A stretch of DNA of 64,000 nucleotides from an uncultured bacterium. GTDB taxonomy: Bacteria > Myxococcota_A > Polyangia > Polyangiales > Houyiibacteriaceae. Below are positions 30,738 to 38,445 of this stretch, piece after piece. The notes beneath the pieces were generated by a model. It saw nothing but the letters and a program-made list of their open reading frames with translations, searched no databases and had not been told where the DNA came from. A program made the position numbers and the translations under genes. The stretch is from NCBI GenBank assembly GCA_938024995.1, contig CALJDU010000045.1:1-64000 (forward strand). The letters are read 5' to 3'. Numbering within the stretch: position 1 is the stretch's first letter; each line of letters opens with the position of its first letter.

Positions 30738-32210
30738 ATGCGCTGGTGTTCCGCGGCCTTGCTCGTCCTGCTCTTCGGGGCGTGCGGGGGAGACGACGAC
30801 TCGGCGAGCGGCGACTCCGGGAGCAGGGACACTGCGGTTGATGGATCCGTCGGCGTGGTCGGGCGCATTGAGATCACCGCGCGCGACGAGGCCCGTCGCC
30901 CGTCGCCGTGTCGCGTCAGGTTGCTCTCTCGCGCCGGTTCGCCGGTTCGACTGGGTCGCGTCACCGGATCGACGGAGGTGGGGGAGTTGATCGGAGAGGG
31001 CGCGGTGGCCGCGTTCGACGCCGTGAGCGCGGTGGCCTGCGACGGGCTCGAGGTTCCGGTGGGCTTCGGAAACTACGATGTCGTGATCACCCGTGGCCTG
31101 GCGTTCGAGAGCGTCACGACCACCGCGCGCGCCGGCGACGTCGTGGACGTGACCCTCGCGCCGGTTCCGGGATTCGCGGAGCTGACGTGCGGCGACCTTC
31201 ACGTCCACAGCGCGCCGAGCTTTGATAGCGACGTCCCGATGGAGCAGCGCTTGATCGGAGCGGTCGCGGAAGGGCTCGCGGTCGTCGCGCCAACAGATCA
31301 TGACGCGGTGGGCGATTGGACGACCGCGCGCGACGTCATTGGAGACGCGCCGCTTGAGGTCCTGCTCGGGAACGAGATCACGCCCGACCATTGGGACACT
31401 CCCATCGAGCTGGGGCACGTGAACATGATCGGGCTCCCGCTGGCGTTCGACCCTCGGGACCTCGCGATGAGGGGTCCGCTCGGGGACGTGTTGGAAGGCG
31501 CGCGCGACATCGCGCCGGGCGCGCTTCTGCAGCTGAACCATCCACGCTGGAACCGATGGAACGGCTGGTTCGCGCACATCGACTTTGAGGCGAGCGCGGC
31601 GCAGCTGGAGGAGCTCGTGCAGCTCGATTTGCTCGAGGTGTTCAACGGGCACGAGCTGGACAACGGTTCGCGTGACGGAGACGTCGACGCGGTGCTCCTC
31701 GATTGGTACGCGCTGCTCAACACGGGGCGCTACATCCCGGCCACTGGGAACAGCGACACCCATCGCCTCTCGCGCTCTCCGGCGGGCTGGCCACGAACAT
31801 GCACGAGAGGGCGATTCGTCGACGCGGTGTTCGCGGGTGAGAGCTTCGTAACGAGCGGGCCGAGCGTGTCGATGCGCTTGGTCTCCGCGGACGGGGAGCG
31901 TCGGCCGGGCGGGATCGCACAGGGGCGCGAACACACGCTCCGGGTGACGGTCGACGCGGCCGCGTTTGTGCCCCTCGAGAGCGCGGATGTCGTGATCAAC
32001 GGCGAGCTCATCGACTCGTTTCTCGTCACCCGGGGCGTGGAGGTCGAGGTGCCGATCACGGTGGAAGGGGACAGCTGGGTCGTCGTCGTTGCGCGCGGGG
32101 ACGCACCGCTTGGCCCCGAAGCGGGTGGGCACGCGCGACCGATGCCGAGCATCGCCTTTACCAACCCGATTCGGATCGACGCTGACATGGACGGAGTAGT
32201 TGTCCCGTGA
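30738..32210 (+). CDS. Exported PHP-domain (CehA/McbA-like) lipoprotein
   Basis: A 490-residue predicted lipoprotein (MRWCSAALLVLLFGACGGDD, lipobox FGAC, then Asp/Ser linker). The central and C-terminal part is a PHP metal-dependent phosphoesterase fold: GDLHVHSAPSFDSDV supplies two His, APTDHDAVGDW an Asp/His pair, LQLNHPRWNRW another His, and ATGNSDTHRLS the last. CehA/McbA-type PHP proteins hydrolyse phosphate or ester bonds; some act as carbaryl hydrolases, so the substrate is open. A C-terminal beta domain follows (about 370-490). It is divergent from the SDR operon, 59 bases apart. Confidence 0.82.
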   Translation: MRWCSAALLVLLFGACGGDDDSASGDSGSRDTAVDGSVGVVGRIEITARDEARRPSPCRVRLLSRAGSPVRLGRVTGSTEVGELIGEGAVAAFDAVSAVACDGLEVPVGFGNYDVVITRGLAFESVTTTARAGDVVDVTLAPVPGFAELTCGDLHVHSAPSFDSDVPMEQRLIGAVAEGLAVVAPTDHDAVGDWTTARDVIGDAPLEVLLGNEITPDHWDTPIELGHVNMIGLPLAFDPRDLAMRGPLGDVLEGARDIAPGALLQLNHPRWNRWNGWFAHIDFEASAAQLEELVQLDLLEVFNGHELDNGSRDGDVDAVLLDWYALLNTGRYIPATGNSDTHRLSRSPAGWPRTCTRGRFVDAVFAGESFVTSGPSVSMRLVSADGERRPGGIAQGREHTLRVTVDAAAFVPLESADVVINGELIDSFLVTRGVEVEVPITVEGDSWVVVVARGDAPLGPEAGGHARPMPSIAFTNPIRIDADMDGVVVP

Positions 32211-32235
32211 CCCGAAGCCCGCTACGACCGCGTTC

Positions 32236-32631
32236 GTGAGTCACCTCTTCACCGGAGCATTGATCGGTCTCGGCGGAGCGGTCGGAACCCTGCTTCGTTA
32301 TGGACTCGGGGAAGCCGCCAAAGCGCGCTTCTCGGATGCCTGGTTTCCGCTCGGGACGTTCGGGGCCAACGCGCTCGGCTCCCTCGCGCTTGGGTTTGTG
32401 TTCGTCTTCCTGGAGGGTCGCGAGGTCTTCGGGGTCGACGCGCGTTTGGTCTTCGGGACCGGGATGATGGGCGGCTTTACGACGTACTCCACGTTCAACT
32501 TGGAGACGCTCAAGCTGATCGAGAGCGGAGCGGTGGCTCGCGCAGTGATCTACTTGGTCGCGACCGTCGCGACCTGTTTGATCTTTGGAGCGGTGGGCTT
32601 GGCGCTGGGACGCGCGGTGAGCGCGAGTTAG
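32236..32631 (+). CDS. crcB: Fluoride efflux channel CrcB (Fluc)
   Basis: A 131-residue membrane protein with four helices. GGAVGTLLRYG is the conserved start, FPLGTFGANALGSLALGF holds the Asn-containing helix, and MGGFTTYSTFN matches the GFxTTFSTF signature that lines the fluoride path. CrcB/Fluc forms dual-topology dimers that export fluoride. The GTG at 32236 gives the usual length; an in-frame TTG at 32200 overlaps the previous gene. Gene spacing leaves no room for a fluoride riboswitch here. It probably shares the transcript of the PHP lipoprotein. Confidence 0.92.
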   Translation: MSHLFTGALIGLGGAVGTLLRYGLGEAAKARFSDAWFPLGTFGANALGSLALGFVFVFLEGREVFGVDARLVFGTGMMGGFTTYSTFNLETLKLIESGAVARAVIYLVATVATCLIFGAVGLALGRAVSAS

Positions 32632-32642
32632 AGCGGAACGGC

Positions 32643-33176
32643 TCAGCGGTTCTGGAACGCGGCCCACGCGAACGCGATGGCCGAGCCCACCGCGATCAGC
32701 CCGATCGTCCTGAGGTGCTTGCCGCGTCGAGCTCGCTGAACGGACTTCGCAGTGTGCGGGAGATCGAAATGCGCCGCGAGAGCGTTGATGAGCGCGCCTT
32801 GCAATGGGAAGGCTTTGTTCTTCGTGACCATCTGGAGGGGCAAGGTGTTGGTGGTCGACTCGATCAGGAGCAGCTCGTGAGTCATCGTGACGCGCGAGAT
32901 GTCGGCCAACGCGATCGACGCGGTTCCGGTGTTTTCGAGGAGCGGGGTGCTGGTGCCTGGCGCGCGGGTTTCCACGAAGTGGATCGCGGACGCGGTCAAC
33001 GCCAAAAAGTATCCACGCGCACGCGAGGCGTCGCGGAGGCCGCCGATGAGATCCCCCACTCCGTCTCCGCCGCTCCGGTCTTTCATGAAGGTGCGGAAGT
33101 AGGCGGTCGCGCGAACGGTCTCGTCACCGATCACGGCCGCGAGCTGGCTCAGGAAGTAGTCCTCGGCTTGGCTCAA
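32643..33176 (-). CDS. Small protein with PH-like domain and C-terminal membrane helix
   Basis: A 177-residue protein. The middle (GYFLALTASAIHFVETRAPG; then LADISRVTMTHELLLIEST) looks like a bacterial PH-type or stress-response membrane domain. The C-terminus has basic residues and one hydrophobic helix (RTIGLIAVGSAIAFAWAAFQ). The TTG at 33176 overlaps the UbiB-like stop (TTGA), which is why I chose it; frames further upstream would overlap that gene. The coupling suggests a UbiB partner, for example in membrane lipid or quinone handling, but this is inferred. Confidence 0.6.
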   Translation of the reverse strand: MSQAEDYFLSQLAAVIGDETVRATAYFRTFMKDRSGGDGVGDLIGGLRDASRARGYFLALTASAIHFVETRAPGTSTPLLENTGTASIALADISRVTMTHELLLIESTTNTLPLQMVTKNKAFPLQGALINALAAHFDLPHTAKSVQRARRGKHLRTIGLIAVGSAIAFAWAAFQNR

Positions 33177-34876
33177 CGGTTCTCGCGTTTGATCCGCCGC
33201 TTGGTGCCGCGGTCGAGCATCCACACCAACACCGAGTGGTTCATGCCGTAGGCCACGCCGATGCCGAAGACGATCCCGCCGATCCACTTCTCGCCGCCAA
33301 TGTAGAGATGCGCACCGCTCAGGAGCATCGCGGTCACGACCAGTCCGCTGAAGAGGCGCCGCCCGACGCGGTCCGCGGCGTCGACCAAGTTGGACTCGGT
33401 GAGCTTCAGTCGGAAGGCGCCGCTCCGGAGGTCCTCGAGGATCTCCTGGACCTGCATCGGGATCTCGTTCGCGACGCCGGTTAGACGGGTCGCGCTTCGA
33501 AGGAGATCCTGGCCAACGCGATCCGGTGAGTAGCGCTGATACATCAGCTTTAGGAAGTACGGCCGCATCTCGGCCATCACGTCGAGCGTCGGGAAGATCG
33601 ACTTACCAACGCCTTCGATCGTCATGAGCGCTTTGCCCATCATCAAGAAGCCGCCGGGGATCTCGATCCCGAACTTGCGCGCCCCGCCCACCAAGTCACG
33701 AATCAAGGCGCCGACCTCGATGTCCTGGAGCTCCTTATTTAAGTACTTCTGTGAGAGCCGGGTGACCTCGGCCTCGTAGGCCTGCCGATCGATCTTTCGC
33801 GTGGGTCGACCGATGGCCCAGATCGCGTCGGCGAGCCCTCGGTAGTCTTCGCGTACCGCCGCGACCATCATATCGACGACGCGGTCGCGGAGCTGAGGGC
33901 TGAGGTGACCGACGAGGCCTACGTCGATGATGCCGACGGTGGGGCGCGATGGTGTCCCGATCAGGAAGAGGTTCCCCGGGTGCGGGTCGGCGTGGAAGAA
34001 GCCGTCCTCGAAGACCTGCTGGATCAAGATGTCGAGCAGGACCTTCGCGACGTTCTCGGCGTCTTCGTGCCCCGCGCACTTGTCGATCTTTTCGCCGCGC
34101 AAAAACTCTTGCGTGAGGACGCGCTTGGCGCTGACCTCGCGGTAGATGAGGGGCAGCTTGACGTACGGCTTGCCCGCGAAGTTCCGCGCGAAGCGTTCGC
34201 AGTTGTCGGCCTCGAAAGTGAAGTCGAGCTCGGCGTTGGCGGCGTGGTCAAACTCCGTCACCAGCTTCACCGGGTTGTAGAGCTTGGCCTCGGGAACCGA
34301 GCGCTCGACCGCGTGCGCGAGCCAGTAGAGCAGGTCGATGTCGCGCGACATCAGATCACGAACGTCTGGGCGCTGCACCTTCACGACGACGTCCACGACT
34401 CCGTCGTCGGTCTTGAGGCGCGCGCGGTGTACCTGGCCGATGGACGCGGACGCGAGCGGCTCCTTCTCGAAGCTCTCGAAGAGGTCGTCGATCGGTGCGC
34501 CCAGCTCGCCCTCGACGACCGCCCTGATGGCTTCGAAGTCTTCGGGCGGGACATCGTCTTGGAGCTTCTTTAGCTCCGTGACGATCCCGGGAGGGATGAG
34601 GTCCGGACGCGTGGACGCGATCTGACCGAGCTTGATGAACGAGGCGCCTAGATCCTGAAGGACGTGGCGAACCCGTTCCCCAACGCTGATGTCAGCATTG
34701 ATGTCGGAGCCCTTTTTCTTCACGAGCGCGCCCAAGCCGGAGCGGGTCATGACCTCGCCGAAGCCGTGACGGCCCAGGACCCCGACGATCTGACTGAGAC
34801 GCTCAAGATCGCGGGCGGTGTTGAGTAGGGTGGGCGGCGGCACGGCGCTGGCATCATAGGGGCGCGCCGCGAGCAA
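33173..34876 (-). CDS. UbiB/ABC1-family atypical kinase
   Basis: A 567-residue protein of the ADCK/UbiB family, which has a protein-kinase-like fold and supports ubiquinone or lipid metabolism. The KxGQ signature is in FIKLGQIASTRPDLIP; the Ala-rich loop is LASASIGQVHRA (mostly AAASIAQVH in relatives); the ATP Lys is in VVVKVQRP; and FFHADPHPGNLF holds the catalytic Asp. The usual IDFG motif is IDVG, still with the metal-binding Asp. Two hydrophobic stretches near the C-terminus (GLVVTAMLLSGAHLYIGG; GGIVFGIGVAYGMN) anchor it in the membrane. Start is uncertain: TTG 34876 or GTG 34843. Its stop overlaps the small membrane protein gene. Confidence 0.88.
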   Translation of the reverse strand: MLAARPYDASAVPPPTLLNTARDLERLSQIVGVLGRHGFGEVMTRSGLGALVKKKGSDINADISVGERVRHVLQDLGASFIKLGQIASTRPDLIPPGIVTELKKLQDDVPPEDFEAIRAVVEGELGAPIDDLFESFEKEPLASASIGQVHRARLKTDDGVVDVVVKVQRPDVRDLMSRDIDLLYWLAHAVERSVPEAKLYNPVKLVTEFDHAANAELDFTFEADNCERFARNFAGKPYVKLPLIYREVSAKRVLTQEFLRGEKIDKCAGHEDAENVAKVLLDILIQQVFEDGFFHADPHPGNLFLIGTPSRPTVGIIDVGLVGHLSPQLRDRVVDMMVAAVREDYRGLADAIWAIGRPTRKIDRQAYEAEVTRLSQKYLNKELQDIEVGALIRDLVGGARKFGIEIPGGFLMMGKALMTIEGVGKSIFPTLDVMAEMRPYFLKLMYQRYSPDRVGQDLLRSATRLTGVANEIPMQVQEILEDLRSGAFRLKLTESNLVDAADRVGRRLFSGLVVTAMLLSGAHLYIGGEKWIGGIVFGIGVAYGMNHSVLVWMLDRGTKRRIKRENR

Positions 34877-34983
34877 GGCGAGAACACGGTTGCAGGAGTG
34901 AGTTTCTCGGCTTCATAGGGCGAATCAGGGACAGACGCGGACTTCTCTCGCGCGAGCGCGCACCTTCGCTATGCTCCGCGCCG

Positions 34984-36903
34984 ATGCGGAACCTTCGCAG
35001 CCTGCCCCTCGGCGTCTTCACGCTGGCCGCCGCGGCGGCGCCGTTTCTGTGCAGAAGCGGCGTGGCGTTTCGCGATGCTGGGGAAATCGGGGCCGCCGCG
35101 GAGTCACTCGGGATCGCGCACCCGACCGGGTTCCCGCTCGACATGCTCCTCCTGCGCGGCGCGTCCCATCTTCCCTTCGGGTCGATCGCTTTTCGGCAGA
35201 ACCTGATGACGACGTGGATCGCGGCCTTCGCGGCGGCGTGTCTGTGCGCGCTCGTGATGCAGGTCGTGGACCGCGCGTCGCTTTCGAAAACGGCCGGCGC
35301 GATTGGAGGGGCTTTCGCCGCGGCGCTCTTGTGGACGTGGACCACGTTCTTGATGAGCGCGGTGGACGTCGAGGTCTACGCGACCGCGCTCGCGCTGGTG
35401 CTCGTCGCCGCGCGTGAGGTCACCTCGCACCGTCGCGGTGTCGTGCTCGGGGTGCTCTTTGGTCTCTCGCTCGGCGCTCACGTCACCGCGCCGCTCTTCA
35501 TCGCGGCGCTGGTCGTGACCTCGGAGATCCTGCTGCCGCGCCAACGGTCGGTCGCGGGTCTGCTTCTTCGGGGCGCGGTTGGAGCGGTGCTGACCGCACC
35601 GGTCCTCGCGTATCTCCCGCTCGCGTCGCGGCGCCAACCCGCGATGGATTGGGGCGACCCGGAGACCTTCGCGCGCTTCCTCGAGCACATCACCGCGGCG
35701 CGCATTCGAACAGCGTACGCCGACGTGATGAGCGGGACGGCGGATCAGACCGCGGAGCTTTTCTCGCAGCTGGGCGAACTCGGCGCGGGCCTCTTCGTCG
35801 CGCTGGTCGCGGTGATCGCGCTTCGAGCGCGTCGCGAGGTGTGGGTCTTGGTCGCGCTGATGGTGCTCGATGTTCTCTATGCGGCGCGGATCAACCCGAT
35901 GGGGATCGTGGATCATCAGGTCGGGCACACCGCGGGCGCGGTCTTGTGCGGCCTCGCTGGATGCGGGGTGGCGGTCGCGGTGAACGCGGGGCGGGATCGT
36001 CCACGTGTGCTCTTCGCGGCGACGCTGGCGTTGCTGTTGGTTGGGCTCTCGGCTTACCACGTCGACCCTCGGCTCTTTGTGGACGACGAGGTCCCGGCCG
36101 AGCTCTATGGGCTCGCGCTCGATCGCGTCCCGGCGCGGTCAGTCGTGGTCTGCCAAAGCGATGATGTCTGCGCCTCGCTCTTGTTTGCGCGACACGCGGA
36201 AGGTCGACGGCCCGACGTGGACGTCGTGGTGGCGCAGCACTTGTGGGAACCACGCGAGCGCGCTCGCCTGGAAGCGGAGCCCGACACGGAAAGACCCGTC
36301 GCGGCCGAAGAGCGGGGCGCGCGGGCGATCGTCGAGGCGCGCCGGATTTTGGCCGCGGAGCATGGTCGACCCGTCGTGTCCGAGGCGCTCAAGGACGTGG
36401 GGCTGCCGCTCTACGCCTCGTCGTGGGTTCCTTTTCTCGCGCCGCGTCCGACCGCGACGCATAAAACCGCGGAGCGCCGGTTGGAAGAGCACCTGGTCTC
36501 GACAACGGGGACCGGGCAGCTGCGCGCGACTCGAGCGAGGCACGCGTGGTCGTCCGCGTTTGGGACGCTCGGGAAGAGCGCGCTCGCCGCGCGTGACGAA
36601 CGGGGCGCGGCCTCCGCGTTTCGACGCGCGGTGGAGCTGGCCCCGGAACGCGCGGTCGCGTGGACGAACCTGGGCGTCGCGCTCGCGTATGGGGACGACT
36701 ATCTCGGCGCGATCGCGGCGACCGAGCAGAGCCTCCTACGCGATCCGGAGCGCGGCCTCGCGTGGAGCAACCTGGTTCGGTTTACCGCGGTCGCCGGGAA
36801 CCCTGAGCGCGCGCGCGCCTTGCTCGACGCAGCGGCTGCACAGGGGGTGACCGACACGCGGCTCGATCAGCTCCGCGAGCAGCTCCGCGAGCAGCTGCGT
36901 TAA
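34984..36903 (+). CDS. DUF2723 membrane protein with C-terminal TPR
   Basis: A 639-residue polytopic protein. The N-terminus has the DUF2723 signature (VAFRDAGEIGAAAESLGIAH, then PTGFPLDM) and about nine hydrophobic helices up to residue 350. The family resembles lipid-linked-sugar-dependent glycosyltransferases of the GT-C type; the Asp in FRDAGE would be the catalytic candidate. A soluble part follows, with two TPR-like units near the end (RGAASAFRRAVELAPERAVA; YLGAIAATEQSLLRDPERGL). The last codons are a 12-base tandem repeat giving QLREQLREQLR. It stands between the divergent UbiB operon and the V4R-like gene. Confidence 0.75.
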   Translation: MRNLRSLPLGVFTLAAAAAPFLCRSGVAFRDAGEIGAAAESLGIAHPTGFPLDMLLLRGASHLPFGSIAFRQNLMTTWIAAFAAACLCALVMQVVDRASLSKTAGAIGGAFAAALLWTWTTFLMSAVDVEVYATALALVLVAAREVTSHRRGVVLGVLFGLSLGAHVTAPLFIAALVVTSEILLPRQRSVAGLLLRGAVGAVLTAPVLAYLPLASRRQPAMDWGDPETFARFLEHITAARIRTAYADVMSGTADQTAELFSQLGELGAGLFVALVAVIALRARREVWVLVALMVLDVLYAARINPMGIVDHQVGHTAGAVLCGLAGCGVAVAVNAGRDRPRVLFAATLALLLVGLSAYHVDPRLFVDDEVPAELYGLALDRVPARSVVVCQSDDVCASLLFARHAEGRRPDVDVVVAQHLWEPRERARLEAEPDTERPVAAEERGARAIVEARRILAAEHGRPVVSEALKDVGLPLYASSWVPFLAPRPTATHKTAERRLEEHLVSTTGTGQLRATRARHAWSSAFGTLGKSALAARDERGAASAFRRAVELAPERAVAWTNLGVALAYGDDYLGAIAATEQSLLRDPERGLAWSNLVRFTAVAGNPERARALLDAAAAQGVTDTRLDQLREQLREQLR

Positions 36904-36951
36904 ATCGCGCTCGAGATACGCGCGCGGTTTGGAGTCGCCAGCCAAGCGCAG

Positions 36952-37566
36952 ATGACGCAGAGTTCCGGTGTGGATTTGTTCTGGGGAGCGCTGGAGAAGC
37001 TCTCGGACCTCGATCGGGTTCGGTGCAAGGCGAACTTGCTCTCGACGCGACGCCGCTATGTCATCCAGCGTTGGGGCAAAGACGCGTCGGAGCACTTCTC
37101 CGCGAGTCTCCCCGAAGGTCTGCGGCGATCGTATGAGTCCACGCCCATGCCGTTTACGTGGCTGCCGATGCGGCGGCTCTGCGATATCGACTACGCGATC
37201 TGGCAGCGGTTCATGAACGGAAGCGTCGACGAGATGCGGGGGTTTGGCTCCGCCGTGGCGTCGCTCGACTTGGACATGTACCGCGCGTTTTTTCGAATCG
37301 GGACGCCGGAGTTTTTCCTGTCCCGCGGCGGCGCGGTTCTCCGCCTCTACTTCTCGGAGGGGGCGATCACGTCCGTGGTCGAGGGGCGCGTGGGCCGCCA
37401 CGTGCTCAAGGACATCGTCTTCCCGGCGTACATGTGCCGAGACGGAATCAGTGGGTACGTGGACTGCGTCACGCGTGCATCAGGAGGACGGGAGGTTCGT
37501 GTCGCGCATCCGACTTGCGTCCACCGCGGGGATGCGGAGTGCACGTATGAGGTTCGCTGGTCGTGA
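36952..37566 (+). CDS. V4R-like / heme-NO-binding-like small sensor protein
   Basis: A 204-residue soluble protein. The C-terminal half has a small mixed domain (RAFFRIGTPEFFLSRGGAVL, then SEGAITSVVEGRVGRHVLKD) that ends in HPTCVHRGDAECTYEVRW. That Cys-X3-Gly-X3-Cys-Tyr layout is typical of V4R and related domains, where the end strand contributes to ligand or metal binding. Myxobacteria carry many paralogues, some known as the TIGR02265/DUF2378 group; I cannot decide between these families. A similar ending (DRYEVTWSR) closes the kinase at 57189. It starts 49 bases after the DUF2723 gene. Confidence 0.6.
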   Translation: MTQSSGVDLFWGALEKLSDLDRVRCKANLLSTRRRYVIQRWGKDASEHFSASLPEGLRRSYESTPMPFTWLPMRRLCDIDYAIWQRFMNGSVDEMRGFGSAVASLDLDMYRAFFRIGTPEFFLSRGGAVLRLYFSEGAITSVVEGRVGRHVLKDIVFPAYMCRDGISGYVDCVTRASGGREVRVAHPTCVHRGDAECTYEVRWS

Positions 37567-37621
37567 TGCGACCGTCGCCGCTTCGAGCGTGCCGGAACTC
37601 GCCTGACGAATACAGCCGCTG

Positions 37622-38437
37622 CTAGTCGCAGCGCTCCGCGACCGAGAACGCTCGGGTGGTGTCGTTGAACACGCCAGGGACCTGCTGACCCGCACCGTCG
37701 ACCAGGGTGAGCCGAAGCGAGTACTCGCCTCGCGGTAGGTGCTCAATGTGGTGCGGGGTCCAGTGCGCGATTTCGCCGGTCAGCAACTCGTCCGGATCTT
37801 CCCCGCGGCGGGCGATCATGTAGCGGACCTTCAGCGTGTCGGAGAGCGCGCCGGAGAGAAGGTGGAAGTCGAGGAGCACCGGGGCGTCGCTTCGCGAGCA
37901 ACCCATCGGACGGTGGTAGGTCAGCAGCGGCGCGTCACGGTCGAGCTCGATGGGGTCGGTTTGTTCGCCGACGTGAAACGTTGTCATCGCGAGCGCCGTG
38001 GGGGCTTTGATGGATTCGTCATTCGAACCGCTCAAGAAGACGCGCAGGACGTGGGTCCCTTCGGTCAATCCGCCGCGCGCTTCCATTCGCTCCGTGAGGT
38101 TGATGGGTTCGCCGAGCTCGGCGAGCGTGATGGAGGGCGCATCGTCAACGACGACGTGCGCAATGACGTCTCCAGGAGCCGCGCCCTCGAGCGCGAGGTC
38201 GAGCATGACTGGCCCGCGTCGGATACGTTCGCCCTCGCGCGGCGCCCGGATCTCGAGGGTCGTCTCGTTCGCGACCTCGGGACGCGCTTGGGCGGTGACC
38301 GTGACCGCTTGTGGCGCGCGGGACTCGTCGGGCGTGAGGGTCGCGACGGAAGGGTACTCCGGTGGGTCGTCGTGAAGGGTGGCGGGTCCGCAGGAGACCG
38401 AAACCAAGAGCAGGACGAGGAGAGGCGGCTGGCGCAT
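37622..38437 (-). CDS. Lipoprotein of unknown function
   Basis: A 271-residue predicted lipoprotein (MRQPPLLVLLLVSVSC, lipobox VSVSC). The mature part begins with a Pro/Glu stretch and has two beta-sandwich-like segments (TLEIRAPREGERIRRGPVML; TTFHVGEQTDPIELDRDAPL) with a short Cys near the middle (YHRPMGCSRSDAPVLLDF). No enzyme motif is seen. An in-frame ATG at 38539 would lie inside the beta-helix gene and lack a signal peptide, so 38437 is preferred. It is 8 bases downstream of the beta-helix gene and probably cotranscribed with it. Confidence 0.72.
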   Translation of the reverse strand: MRQPPLLVLLLVSVSCGPATLHDDPPEYPSVATLTPDESRAPQAVTVTAQARPEVANETTLEIRAPREGERIRRGPVMLDLALEGAAPGDVIAHVVVDDAPSITLAELGEPINLTERMEARGGLTEGTHVLRVFLSGSNDESIKAPTALAMTTFHVGEQTDPIELDRDAPLLTYHRPMGCSRSDAPVLLDFHLLSGALSDTLKVRYMIARRGEDPDELLTGEIAHWTPHHIEHLPRGEYSLRLTLVDGAGQQVPGVFNDTTRAFSVAERCD

Positions 38438-38445
38438 ACGGGAAA

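Noticed and set aside
32100..32235. Fluoride riboswitch in front of crcB
   Set aside because: The region is coding sequence of the PHP lipoprotein and lacks the conserved riboswitch core.
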